DNA from: Brachionus manjavacas
Lineage: Eukaryota > Rotifera > Eurotatoria > Ploima > Brachionidae
Direction: 5' to 3'
Assembly (NCBI GenBank): GCA_019054805.1
Contig: JAHQIY010000019.1
Location: forward strand, 340,001 to 404,000
Length of the DNA stretch: 64,000 nt
Of this stretch, positions 34,601 to 46,197 are shown piece after piece. Every line of letters starts with the position of its first letter. Position 1 is the stretch's first letter. Both the position numbers and the translations under genes were made by a program. The notes under the pieces were generated by a model. The model did not search any database and had not been told where the DNA came from. It saw nothing but the letters and a program-made list of their open reading frames with translations.

Positions 34601-36359
34601 TATTTAGTTCAGAAAAATTCTTTCTAGAAGCTTAATTTCTAATTGATGGAAGACTATATTGTATAGATAATCAATAAATTTGAAAACTAGAAAAATGACT
34701 AATACTGATGCAAAATTCTAAAATGTAACTTCAGACGGACTTTGAGAATTTCTCTAAGCCAAAGTAAAGCATAACAAGGATCATTTAAAAAATTAAAATA
34801 AATTAATAATCTATTGATTAAAGTAAAGGATGGACCTTATCTGAATCAAAAGGCAAAAAGATAAAATTTTTTTGATGATTAGCCTAATGAATGAATATTT
34901 AAGATAAAATTGAAAATTTAAAAAAAAAAAAGCCTAGGAAATAGTAAGTAATACCAATTTTTTGGCAAATTAAGGAAAATTGCAAAAATGTCAAAAATAT
35001 TGAAGAATTTTGGCGTTTTTTTATGAAAATTTAAAATTTTTTTTATATTTAAAAATTTTTCAAACAATAAACTTATTCAAAAAAAAACCGAAATTGACGC
35101 AAATTTTAGTTAAATTCATCATTTAATAATGGTTTAAAAACCGTAAATAATTTCTCTAAAATGTACCATGATTGAATAGATTGGAATTTAAATTGTATTA
35201 AATTTGCCCAGTTCTAATGGATAAAAATGCAAGTTTATATGCTGCACCATGCTTCATTGACAAAACTAATTTTTAACTTAAAAAAAAAATTTTCAAATAT
35301 GTTGTTCCGATCGTTGATTTCCATCAAATAATTTCTTTAGAAGTAAGGCCCATATTTAAGTTTAAGTACGAACCAGATTAAATTTTATTAAGAATTCGGA
35401 AATAAAAATTAAAATAAAATTTGAAAAAAATAGAATGTTAAAAAGTGAATTTAAAACAAGAAGAATGGTCATTGTCAAAAGAACATAAGAATTATGTTAA
35501 AATATCAAAAATATTTTCTTTAAAGTAAGAAAATGTTTTTTACTGTAGAAAAAGATACAAATAAATAAGATTGAAAATTGATGCAAAAATAGTCTATTTA
35601 TTTTTTATTAATAATGGAATTGTGAATTTTACAACATATAAAAAGATCAATAATTAAAAAACTCAAAAGTTTTTTTGCCAAAAGACCAAAATTAGTTCTT
35701 TAAATAGCGTCGTAACCCATTCTTCTACAAATACACTACTGCAAAGCAATTTTCGTATTTTTGTAATAAGTGGACGTTATTTAGAAATTTTGCAGAGACT
35801 GTAATTAGATGGTTCTTTGATTTTTGATGGTAATGATTCAATTTGTATTATCAATTTTTGTCTTTTAGATAAAAAGCTATTGAATTTTTTAATTTTTGTT
35901 CTTTTTTTTGTTTTGAAATTCACAATGCTTAATTATTCCTGATCACCAAAACTTAATTATTAAAAAAAAATTTTTAATAAATTTTTTGATAAAATACTTA
36001 AATAATCAGTAATTTAAAAATTAGAATTTAAGTAAAGTAAAACAAAAATGTTTAATGAAATATCAAAATTTGCAAAATCTCTGGATAATAATTTCAATTC
36101 TCTACCTGCCAAATAATTTAAATGATGTCATTGTTGCGTACCTTTCGGAGTTTAAGCAGACTTAGATTTTACTCTAAAAATAATAATTAAACTGCTGACC
36201 AATTTGAAGAACTGATTTATTTTAATAATAAATCAATTGACATAAAAATTGACTCAATTGGGCATTGTTATTTGAGTTAAAATTTAATTTAATTAAAAAT
36301 TTTGGAAGAAAAATAAATTAAAAAAAATAAAATTTTTTATTTAATAATTTAAGAAAAAA
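28602..36359. other. Long gene-poor region
   Basis: No gene can be supported. A diverged hairpin-tail repeat (minus strand) is at 28914-28937. A pair of similar 90-bp stretches is at 29281-29370 and 31087-31175. Near 29710-29800 a short open minus-strand stretch encodes GFDSFPEEPCWDDIKALNA before a stop; it might be an exon or element fragment but has no partner. Around 33775-33830 a GC-rich patch and at 34240-34500 fragments such as LWILNRFKIKSGPKG and CKKCNRPLKKED suggest transposon debris. 30-32.3 kb is less A/T-rich and could hold regulatory DNA of the TGIF gene. Confidence 0.4.
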
Positions 36360-37033
36360 TTATAAAATTCTACAAACTAAACATTTTGGGCTATTGGTAT
36401 CTTGATTTCTAGGCACTGAAGACATTTGATTGATGGCACTTATTTGATTAGTGTTTTGAAAAATGCTATTTGGCACCGAAGACTCGTAGGGGTTTGCCCG
36501 ACTACTTTTTATAGATTCGATAAGTTTTTTTTTAGATTTTTTCTCATCTTTATTTAGATCAATATTCATCAAAAAATATGATGACGGATTGACATGTCTG
36601 GCGATCATGGCAACTATCTCATTATTTCGTTGCTCTCTATCAGCTACTATTCCGCATCCACCGTGACCACCAACACCAAAATAATCCACATAAACCAACT
36701 GGCTAAATATGAGGCCCATTCCACCCGGAGGCGGCCATGGAGTTGCTGTCAACATAATCGGAACAATTGGTTTGCGTATCAAGTCCGCCAAGGCCATTTC
36801 ACGATTGCAATAATGAGAAACCACAAACTTGGGCGTTATGCAGGCCACAACCACTTTTGCATTTCGAATAGCCTCGTCTATTTTTTGATAGAGTAAATTT
36901 CCTCCGCCAATTTGTCCAATATCCATGAAACAATTAAATCCAGCTTTTTCCAAATGCTCCCTGATTTTAACAACTAGCTCTTGCGAGTCCCATTGATAGC
37001 TTATAAATACCGAAGAATTAACTGTCTCTTTAT
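36360..37033 (-). other. TIR-domain exon of the fusion gene
   Basis: The last exon. It begins after the acceptor TTTATTTTTAG with the codon split G|AT. Strand A is SSVFISYQWDSQELVVKI, then LEKAGFNCFMDIGQIGGGN, then KVVVACITPKFVVSHYCNRE. Glu1207 (in NREMALADL) stands where SARM1 and plant TIRs have the NAD-cleaving glutamate. PIVPIMLTATPWPPPGGMGL closes the fold. A basic Lys-rich and then Ser/Asn-rich tail runs to NSPKCLVCRIL. Confidence 0.85.
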
Positions 37034-40000
37034 CTAAAAATAAATAAATTAATTTTATAAAATTTTTATTTTTAGTCAAAAAAAAAGCTACTTTTTCTAC
37101 AATATTTTTTTTCTCATTTTTTTTTAAAACATACCTCTTTCATTATTTATTACTTTGATGACATCATCTCTGCTTATTTGCTCCAAATAATTTATCAAAA
37201 ATTCAATTGTCAAATTAGTGTTGTCACTTGACATGATCCAGTCGCAAATCAGCTGCAGTGGGGGGTTATCGCTTTGGCTGAAATAGCTAATGCGGCTTTT
37301 GTTATAGCCTAGAAGACGTGCCAGTGCCAGCCAGTCGTTTTCGTTCTGAACCACTTTGATTGTCTCATCTTTGCTCGTTTTGAGCATTTTGGCCACATTT
37401 TTAACCCAGTTCGGCAGGCTGTTTTCTTCATAGTACATATTTTTGTCTGAAAATGATTTGACAGCATTCAATACTGGACCCTTATGCACTTAAAAATAAA
37501 TTTTATTTTATTCATTGCCAAATCTGGCGTAACTTTATAAATAAATATAATAATTATTATCTAAAAAGAAAATTTTTAATTTAAAAAATTTACATGATAT
37601 GTTTTGAATTGGAAACCAACTTTGGTAAATAAGGGTCTTGACGCGTCGGTATTCACAGTTTACTATCTAAAAGAAAAAATTTAAATTTGAAATTAAGTGA
37701 GGATTTTTTTACATTGTTGGTCAAGCACTCATCTAGATTTAAAAAATGGATGCATTCGTTGTGAGAACACAATTTTTGCTGATGTAGATGGCACACTTTG
37801 CCACAGTGGCATTGAACACAAGCGTTGAATTTGAGTCGTTTGATCCACATGTTTTTCAAGTCAATTAGAACTGTTTCCATAAAATTGCGTACTTTGGCAC
37901 ATGAATTTGGCACTGGCAAGGTATGCTCGCTTTCCTCGTCGTCCATTCGAATTATCTGAATTTTTATCCGGGCATATTTTATCGGCGCTAGCTCGATCAC
38001 AAAGTCATGTTTTTCATCTAAATAAAATCTAGCTGTATTTGAGTACAAATTGACTGATTTGTTCACATCCGATCCATTCTTCATCAATGTCCATCTCGCG
38101 GTTCTTGTAATTATTCGATGAAATAAAATCTCTTTATGAAAAAATTAATAAAACTAAAATATAATTAATTAAAAATATTTAAAAAAAAATTTAATTTACT
38201 TAATTTCTTAAAAATAAAATGGTTTCATATTTAACACATTAAAAAATTTCATGTTACAAAAAAACAATATTTTTTTTCATTAGAAAAGCATTTTTTGTGA
38301 AATCATATGATTTGCCTTAAAAAGTTATTTCTGAATTTTATGAAAAAAAAATTTGAAATTTCCTGAAATGACCAAAAATATAAAAATTTTTTTCACCGCT
38401 TAAGGTCAAAACAATAAGGGAATAGCCCAATATCATTTTTGACACTTGATACAAATTAATAAGAAATCTAAATTATTTAAGAAAAGCATTCTTTTGTAAT
38501 TTTTACATTCAACTAAGATTTACGACATCTTTTGTATCTAAAAAAAAATTATAGTAAGATAAAATTTTAAATAACTTTATGACGTGATTCTTTTTTAATC
38601 TTTGATAAAATTTAGTTCAAACATATCAGATAAGTTAATTAATGAATCATTATTTTTATTCTTTAAATAAAACAATTATTTAATTTTATTGATTTCTAAA
38701 AAAATTCAAGAAAACTAAATGCTACTGATGAAGAATTTAGAAAATAAAAAAATAATTTGTTTCTGAGAATAAATAGTCTCAAAAAATCACTTAACCATAA
38801 TTTTGGAAACTACTTGTTCGAAATCGAGTCAAAATTCAATTTGCAAAAGCTTTCATTTAATTTTTTAATTCTTTCATTTAAGATCAAAAAATGCCTTTAA
38901 ATCTTATGCTGATTATCAGTAAAAGATTTTTTTTGAATTTTTAAATTTTAAAATTCAATGAATTTTTATTTAAAAATTTTATTTGGTTGAATTTTGATTA
39001 TAAATCTTTTAATTTATTTGGTGTTTATATGATAAATTAATATTCATCTCTTTACTTATATTACTATCTTCAAAACTCTTTAAAAATCTTAAATTTTTTT
39101 TTTGTCCAAGTCCAGACTTTTTTTTAATTTTCTTTCATAAGTTCAAGTCCAGGCTTTAAAATTTTGAATATTGTGAAGAAAATTCTGATATTTGGCAAAT
39201 CTATTGCATTAGACAACCCAAGAGTAAATAAATTTGCTGATATGAAGCCTGATCTAGCTAATTAAAAAAAAGTCCGGACTTGGACTTTTTTTTTGGGACT
39301 TTTAAACAACTCTGGTCTATTTTGAACTATAGAGATGAGATATGTTCCCATAACTTTTACACCATGATCAACCCAAATTCTTAAAGCTTGTAAAATACTC
39401 TACAAAAAATTTAGTCATGACTTTTGCATCTAAAATATTTAAAAAAATTTAAAAAGGGATTTTAACAAATTAAACAAATTTTTATTTAAAATATCAAAAA
39501 AAAATTAAAATTTTTAAATTCTAACTTTAAATTTGTTTTTATTTGTACTAAAGCACACTATCTATTATCAGAGTTGAAATATTTAAAAAATATCTTTAAA
39601 CTAAACAATTTCAAAAAGATGTAAAAGATAGAACCACTAAAGCATCCAAAATGGGCTAAATTAATCGAAAATCTAAACCTACAAATAAAAGCATCTTTTT
39701 AATTGAATACAGAATTTTTAATTGAAGAAAATAAATAATAATATTTGGGAAAAATGCTAAATCAAATTGTGAAAAACAATCTCATCACAATTAATCAGTT
39801 GACCAAAATACAAACGGTTTTGTGAAGTTCAGCACAAAAGAACAGAACAAAGTTTAAAAAAATTAAATAAATACTTTTCTAAAAGTTTAAAATTAGTTCT
39901 GTGGATGCAGCATGATGCAACATTCAAAGTTGCATCAAGCATAATAATATACAGCATAAGTCTGCTATATATTATAATTGAAATTTAATTTCTGCTAAAA

Positions 40001-43000
40001 TCCGCAAATTTATCAGACTTAGATATTTGATGCAACTTTGAACATTGCACTATATTGCATTTACAGAACCAAGTTTAAACCTTTAGAAAAATAGTTATTC
40101 AATTATTTTTACATTTTTTTCTGTTCTTTTTACCAATTTGTACTGAATTTCACAAAATTGTATTTTGGTAAATTGATTAATTGTGATGAGATTAATCAAA
40201 AAAAATTATTTTTTATATTTTTCTTTTTGATAAAAATAATTTTAAGACTAAAAACTCAAAGAATTTAATCTAGTTCTACCAAGTGCGGCGTCTTACAAAT
40301 TTTTATCAAAAATTTTATGCTAAAAATTTTTTGGGTTTTCTCGAATTGAAAAATAAAAAAATAATTTGAACAATTGAAAAAAAATTTAGAAAAGTTGACT
40401 CAAAAATTTGGCATTTATACCCAAGTTCAGAAAATCACATTTATTCATTTAAAATACCAAAAAATTAAACTTGCCTGTAAAAAATCCGCAAAAATCATAA
40501 AAAAACTCTACAACATGTACATTATTAGCATCCAATCTGAGTCTATTTTTTTGGAATGAATTAATGCCAAAATCAGACACGTCCTCAATGAAACTGCTTT
40601 CATTCATGGAGCTTTCGCTGTTTAAATTTTGATTAGTATTAAATCTAATAATAGGGTTGTCATTGTTTTTGCTGTACTTAACAGTTGCCCGACTCGGCAC
40701 TAAATATTCTCGACAAATACCAAAATTTTCTTTAGCACCTGTCTTTTCACATATCAAGTCAAATTTTTTCATTAGACCCATCAGACCTGGCTTTTGGTTG
40801 ATCTCATCCTTCCACAAAACATCCAGCAGCCGGTCCTCCAAAATACCATGCTTGTCGAATTTTTCCCACAAATTAGACAATTTCTCATTCATTACCAAAC
40901 TGGTCTCGGATGCGTACAAAATTTTATTAAAAATTTCTATCAACTTAAAAGGCCTTAGTATGATGGTGTTGCGTAAAAAAATGTCATTTGCATTGCCATA
41001 GTATATAATAGTGCCCAAGTCGTTTAAAAAATTTAAACAAGTGCTCAATTCTTCTTGAGTGCGGATGTCTTTTTCGTGTGCCAACTCGCATATTTGCGAA
41101 AGGGATGCATAAAAAAGACCCTTTTGTTTCAATTTGTCCAAGCTTTTTTCAAACTTCATCCATCTGACTGGCTGCTGTTCGCCCATGTACGGCTCCTTGT
41201 ACGCAACTAGTTCAATTAACCTCTTCAATATGTAAATATTGGAGTCATTTGTGTACGAGTCACACTGGCATAAATCATCCAAAGGTATAAATGGTTCGAT
41301 CACGTGATTAGCGTAGATTTTCGTAGAAATAAATTCTTTCAAGTAGTCGAACTTGCGGTTTATTTCTTGATCGCTTAGGTTGTTTTTGTTAGTGCCGACT
41401 ATTATTATAGGTGGCAATAGAGCCGAGTATTTGAAGTTGATTACTAAATTTTGGTCGAGTCTTATTTTAGAGTGGATGTCACTTGCCGAATTGGATTCGG
41501 ACACTTTTGCCGTGTGACTGTGTATACTTTTGAGCAATAAGTCAAAGTATTCAATATAGGTCATTTGATGATTGTTACAATGAGAAAATGCACAGGAATA
41601 AACTGGTTCATTGAAGTCCTTGGTCAAGTCAAAGCAAACCAAATAAATGGCTCTTGACGAATACAGAATTTGGTATGTTTGGTCAGCTTGGTAAAGAATT
41701 TTATTTTTTAATTATGATTTTATTAGAATAAATTGGAGAATATCCGTCAAAATAGGGAATTTTTAGAATAACTTTTTTATGACTGTCAATAAATTATCTG
41801 ACAAATCTTAATATCAGAAATTAAATTATTAATTGTTATTAATTATTGAGAATTCTTAATTTTTTTTAGATTTCTCCTTGACTTATACATAGATGGCGCA
41901 ATAGACATTTAATTTAAAAATAAATTCAGAAAAGAGTCTAAATTGCATCAAAAAGAAGAAAATATTTTGAATAATTTTTTAAAATTGGTTTATTAAAATT
42001 AAATTCCATGATTTGAATGCTAGAATTTTTAAAATAATTGTCCTATCATGACTCCTAGATCGAAGAGACTAAATTTGAGAATTAAGGTATGAATTTTCGT
42101 AAAATTTTGGACTTTTTAAATTTTTGAAAAATAATAAGTTTAGAAGAAAAACAAATATTAAAAATTAATCTCAAAATTCACCTGCCTCAAAACAATTTTT
42201 ACAATTTTTTTAAATTCAGGATACCAAATTTTCTTAAAATATTAAAACTGTCATGGCATTGTGAAATTTGGTACAAAAAACAAAAACAAGATATAAAAAA
42301 TGCCAAAGCTCAAGTTCTGAAGGAGCAAAACATGTCCTGTAAATTGTAGCAACTGAAACATCCTTTGTACCACCAATATACTGATTCTGCAAAACTATGC
42401 AATACAACAGCAAAATTCAGAATTTTGTGAATTTTAGTACAAAAACAGAAATAATATATAAATTAAACCAAAGATTTGATTTGGACAAACGAAAAAGTAT
42501 TCTGTATATTAGAGAACTTAAATTCAGCGCAAAGACAACTTAAGAAGATGCAACTATTCTGCAGAGTAATTTAAGCATACTTAAATGTGTTCGGATTTTT
42601 TAGAAATTTTTGCAGGGTTATTTGGGTGATCCAATTAATTGAACCTGCTTAAAAAAATTTAATTTTTTCATTTTATGAAATTTTTAGCTTACTTTTTGTT
42701 TTTATTTTATGAATATACAAAAAAACAAAAAGTGAGGTCTTTGATCATCGATTTGACTTCAATTAGAGACACTTTTTTCTTCGCTGAATAGTTTTTTTTT
42801 TAATTAATTAAAAAAAATTTTCCAAGACACATTTAGAATATAGCAAAAGTTTAAAATTCTATACTTTTGAGTTGCTAAGTGTATTTAAATGTGGTTTAAA
42901 TGCTTTGCAAGATTTTGAATCTGGGATTATACATTAAGTAGTGGTACAGAGGATGTAGCAGATGCTACAATATACAGAATACTTTTTCGTTTGTCCAAAT

Positions 43001-45178
43001 CAAATCTCTGGTGTAATTTATATATTATTTCTGTTTTTGTACTAAAATTCACAAAATTCTGAATTTTGCTGTTGTATTGCATAGTTTTGCAGAATCAGTA
43101 TATTGGTGGTACAAAGGATGTTTCAGTTGCTACAATTTACAGGACATGTTTTGCTCCTTCAGAACTTGAGCTTTGGCATTTTTTATATCTTGTTTTTGTT
43201 TTTTGTACCAAAATTCACAATGCCAACTGTCATTTCTTTACTAAAAAAAACTTAAACTTATCTCTTGATTTGAAATAAGAAATTTATGGCTTAAAGAATA
43301 AATTTAAGACCTGAATAATATTTTTAACCATTTTTTTAATAAAATTTACCTCAGCGATTTTAATTTTAAATTTAGTTTTTTTTAATTTTTTATCATAAAA
43401 TTGTAAAAACATTATTAAAAAATATTTTCCATGAAGTAAGAAGGTAATCATATTTATTGTCGATTTTTAAGATCCCAAATAAATGAACAAGTATGGTCAC
43501 CTAAGGAATTTTATGTATTCAGAATTATGCACAATTAGTGGGTATGGTAAAACATAGTATGTTACACACTCTTCTTTCTCAAATTTTTGAATTTACAATT
43601 CTTAAATACCATTTTTTTTTAGATAATTTTTGAGCATGATAATAAAGATCTGATCACAAACTTCAATTTTCCAAATAAATAAAAATCATTACCTATACTC
43701 GAAATAGTAAGTGAAAGACGATTTTTGGCAATCTTCTCCAATTCATTTGTTTCTTGTTCTTCCATCGATTTGACAGTTATTCTACTTCCCATTGTTTTAA
43801 ATTTGATAATTTTAATCTCATTTAAAACAACTTGTTTATAGAAAAGAAGCAAAATTTTACTACATGATAAATGTCTATATAGACTAGTCTCGAATTCTTC
43901 AATGGCAATTTTCAAAATTAAATCCTGATTGAAACTTAAATTATCTCTGTCTGTCAAAATTGATTGTATTCTGTCAAAAATGGAATTTTTATACAACTCA
44001 CGGTAAATATTTACCGCAATTTGTCTATAACTACTTCCACTCGGATCCTGTTTCATATCATCTAATTAATTTCAAAAAAAAAAATTATTTAAAATATTTA
44101 ATTTCACAAAAAAATTTTTTATTTTTTATTTTAAATTTTTTATTTTAAATTTTTTATTTTTTCATTATTTACTTGGATCTATATCTGATTGATTGAACTC
44201 ATCCAATTCTTCAATTTGGTATAAATCATCATCTGAGTCATTACTTGTGTCCGAATCTTGCTCATCACTGGTCTCACTATTGACGCAATAATCATCTACC
44301 GAATCGACAGAATTCGACTTTTCCAATTTAAACCTAGTCTTGTTGGTGTGATAGAACGAGTCAACTGATGTTGATCTGCTCATTGTTGAATTAATTCTTT
44401 TAGTGTATCTTCCTGTCCTGAGCTGCCACACGGACTCTTCTATTTTGACCCTAAATGAAGCTGATAAGCCTAATTTCATTTTTTGCCTTTGACTTAATAA
44501 ATTTTTATTAAAATTTTATATTTCTAAATATTACAATTACTTTGAGTTAACCAGGCAGTATTTTAGATTTTTTTTGGCATCGTTGTCTTGGCCGACAATC
44601 AAGAGCATGGTTTTGTAAATTGGCTTGGATCCCCCGGTTACACATGCGCTGTGGAAGTTGTTGACTGCGTCAAGACCTCTTTTCTTTATCTCATAGGGCG
44701 TTTCGTCCGAGGGCAAAAATTGGACAGTGCCTGTTGAACCATATATGTCAAGTAAGAGCCATAATTTTTGAATACTAGTTGCTATTTTGTCAAATAGCGT
44801 AGCTTTAACAACATTGTTTATTTCTAGATGTAGACAGTTATTTTGGTCCAGAACTATAGTAAGTCTGTTGCCGTGTTTTACGTAGGACCTTTTGACACAT
44901 GTTATCCAATATGAGTCCATGTTGCACAGGGTCGGATAGGAAAAATCGGCTAGTTCACTGGAAAGTAGAGTGGACGGGTTTTTAGATGTGAGACCGATGC
45001 GTAAACTACCAGTCCATGTGCTTTGGGGAATTTTTTCCACCATGAATGTGACGCGCTGAAGTTGGGTTAGCGGACTGCTGGAAAATGTTATGCCCTGGCA
45101 AAAACCACTCGAGCGTTTGGCTTGGGAAAAATCGGACGACAATTCTATGTTTTTTCCATGGACCGAGTGAAAATACAT
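36360..45178 (-). CDS. Neuralized-Roc-COR-Death-TIR fusion protein
   Basis: Eight exons on the minus strand: 44541-45178, 44173-44492, 43693-44061, 40475-41686, 37713-38131, 37594-37666, 37135-37488 and 36360-37033. They join in phase to 1352 residues from ATG at 45178. Order: Neuralized (NHR) domain 3-156 (FHSVHGKNIELS, FSYPTLCNMDSYWITCV, GTVQFLP). Start of a Roc GTPase with altered P-loop, 190-212. An insertion of about 230 residues, acidic at 285-318. Rest of Roc (ADQTYQILYSSRAIYLVCFD, PPIIIVGTNKNNL). COR from about 615 (PVRWMKFEKSLDKLKQKG) through GFFTEILFHRIITRTARW. A Cys/His cluster at 951-973. A Death domain at about 1060-1125 (NDWLALARLLG, SRDDVIKVI). A TIR domain at about 1135-1275 (VFISYQWDS, GGGMGLIF-like PPPGGMGLIFSQLVYVDYF). 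The C-terminus CRIL resembles a prenylation site. The intron after exon 4 appears to be GC-AG. Long inverted-repeat elements sit in introns 3 and 4. Individual domain calls are firm; the joining of all exons into one gene is inferred from phase and domain order. Confidence 0.78.
39069..39314. mobile_element. Degraded copy of the hAT-type MITE
   Basis: The right end is clear: AAGTCCGGACTTGGACTTTT, then GGGACTTTTAAACAACTCTG, ending at 39314, as in the element at 5733-6237. The left end is weak; CAAAACTCTTTAAAAATC at 39069 may be its remnant. No target duplication found. Confidence 0.5.
39779..40193. mobile_element. Inverted-repeat (foldback) element in intron 4 of the fusion gene
   Basis: The left arm starts AATCTCATCACAATTAATCA (39779) and the right end is its reverse complement (to 40193). 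The arms continue with ACCAAAATACAA..TTTTGTGAA.TTCAG.ACAAA, and again around GATGCAAC..TTCAAAGTTGCATC near the centre. Nothing is encoded. No target duplication is evident. It shares its TTGTGAA..T..G.ACAAAA motif with the elements at 42255 and 57742. Confidence 0.65.
42246..43233. mobile_element. Foldback element with 256-bp arms and 9-bp target duplication
   Basis: The element is 42255-43224. It is flanked by a perfect 9-bp direct repeat AACTGTCAT (42246-42254 and 43225-43233). The arms, 42255-42510 and 42969-43224, are near-perfect reverse complements starting GGCATTGTGAA. The spacer of about 460 bp encodes nothing recognisable. A 9-bp duplication with very long inverted repeats fits a Mutator-type (TIR-MULE) element. 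It lies in intron 3 of the fusion gene. Confidence 0.85.
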
Positions 45179-46197
45179 TTTTTATAAAAAAATTAAAATT
45201 TTATTCCCGATACTTCTGATTTAAGGTTTGTTTTTTATTTGTTCAGCTTATAATAATTTATACCTTTGTCAAGGTTCTTAGTGTTTTACTTTAATTTAAG
45301 GTCTGATTCGAACATAATTTCAGGATGTCATTTGATAAAATCATGAAAAAAAATGATTTTTGTTTAATTTAATATATTATAAATGAAAGATTACGATATT
45401 TGTTTTATCAATTTTATTTTTTTTTTGTTAAATGGAAATATTTTAATATTTGTTAATAAATTGTTTTAAGAAAGCTGTTTTTAAAATGCTAAATTAACTG
45501 CCTATTTTCCACTTCCTCTTAGAATTTCAAATTAATTAAATTTTCATTTTTATGGTAAAATTTTTGAAACAAAATGCCTAAAATTTAAATTTATTTTATG
45601 CTAAATTAAAAACAAAACATTGAAAAAATTGTCAAATTTTTTTATCATTAATCCTTGAAATATTAATTTTCTAATTTTTGTGAGAAGAAAAAAAATTAGA
45701 TTATCGAAAAATTTTTAAAGATATTTTCAATCCTAAAATTTCATTTATTCAATATTAATTTTTATGTGATAAATTTTTTTGCTATTGCTTTTATAAATGT
45801 CCCGAAATTACGGAATTAAATAAAATTTAAAATTTTCTGATTTTTTTGGCGGAACTTGGGCCATGGAATTTCAGATTTCTAACCTCTTTTAAGTAAAGAG
45901 AAAAATTTTTTAATAATTTTATTTTTGAGAAAAAAAATAAAAATAAAACAAATACAGACAATTTTTTTTATTTAAAAAAAACCAAGGCATAATGAAATAA
46001 TTACCAAAAACTATTCAACAAAAAGTTTTTTTTTAATAAAGCATTTAAAGAGATATTTAGTTAAACCTAATATCAACACAAAATTATTTGATTCTCGATT
46101 TTTTAGTGAATTTTTTGACATTTACTTATTTTATTTTGAGTTTTATGAAAAAAATAAAAATCTTTATTTTTCAATATTAATAATATAAATTTTTAAA
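45179..46197. other. AT-rich spacer
   Basis: Between the fusion gene start and the UNC-93-like gene stop, both on the minus strand. Nothing recognised. Confidence 0.4.

Noticed and set aside
36594-36896. Plus-strand frame across the TIR exon
   Set aside because: Antisense shadow of a well-supported TIR domain.
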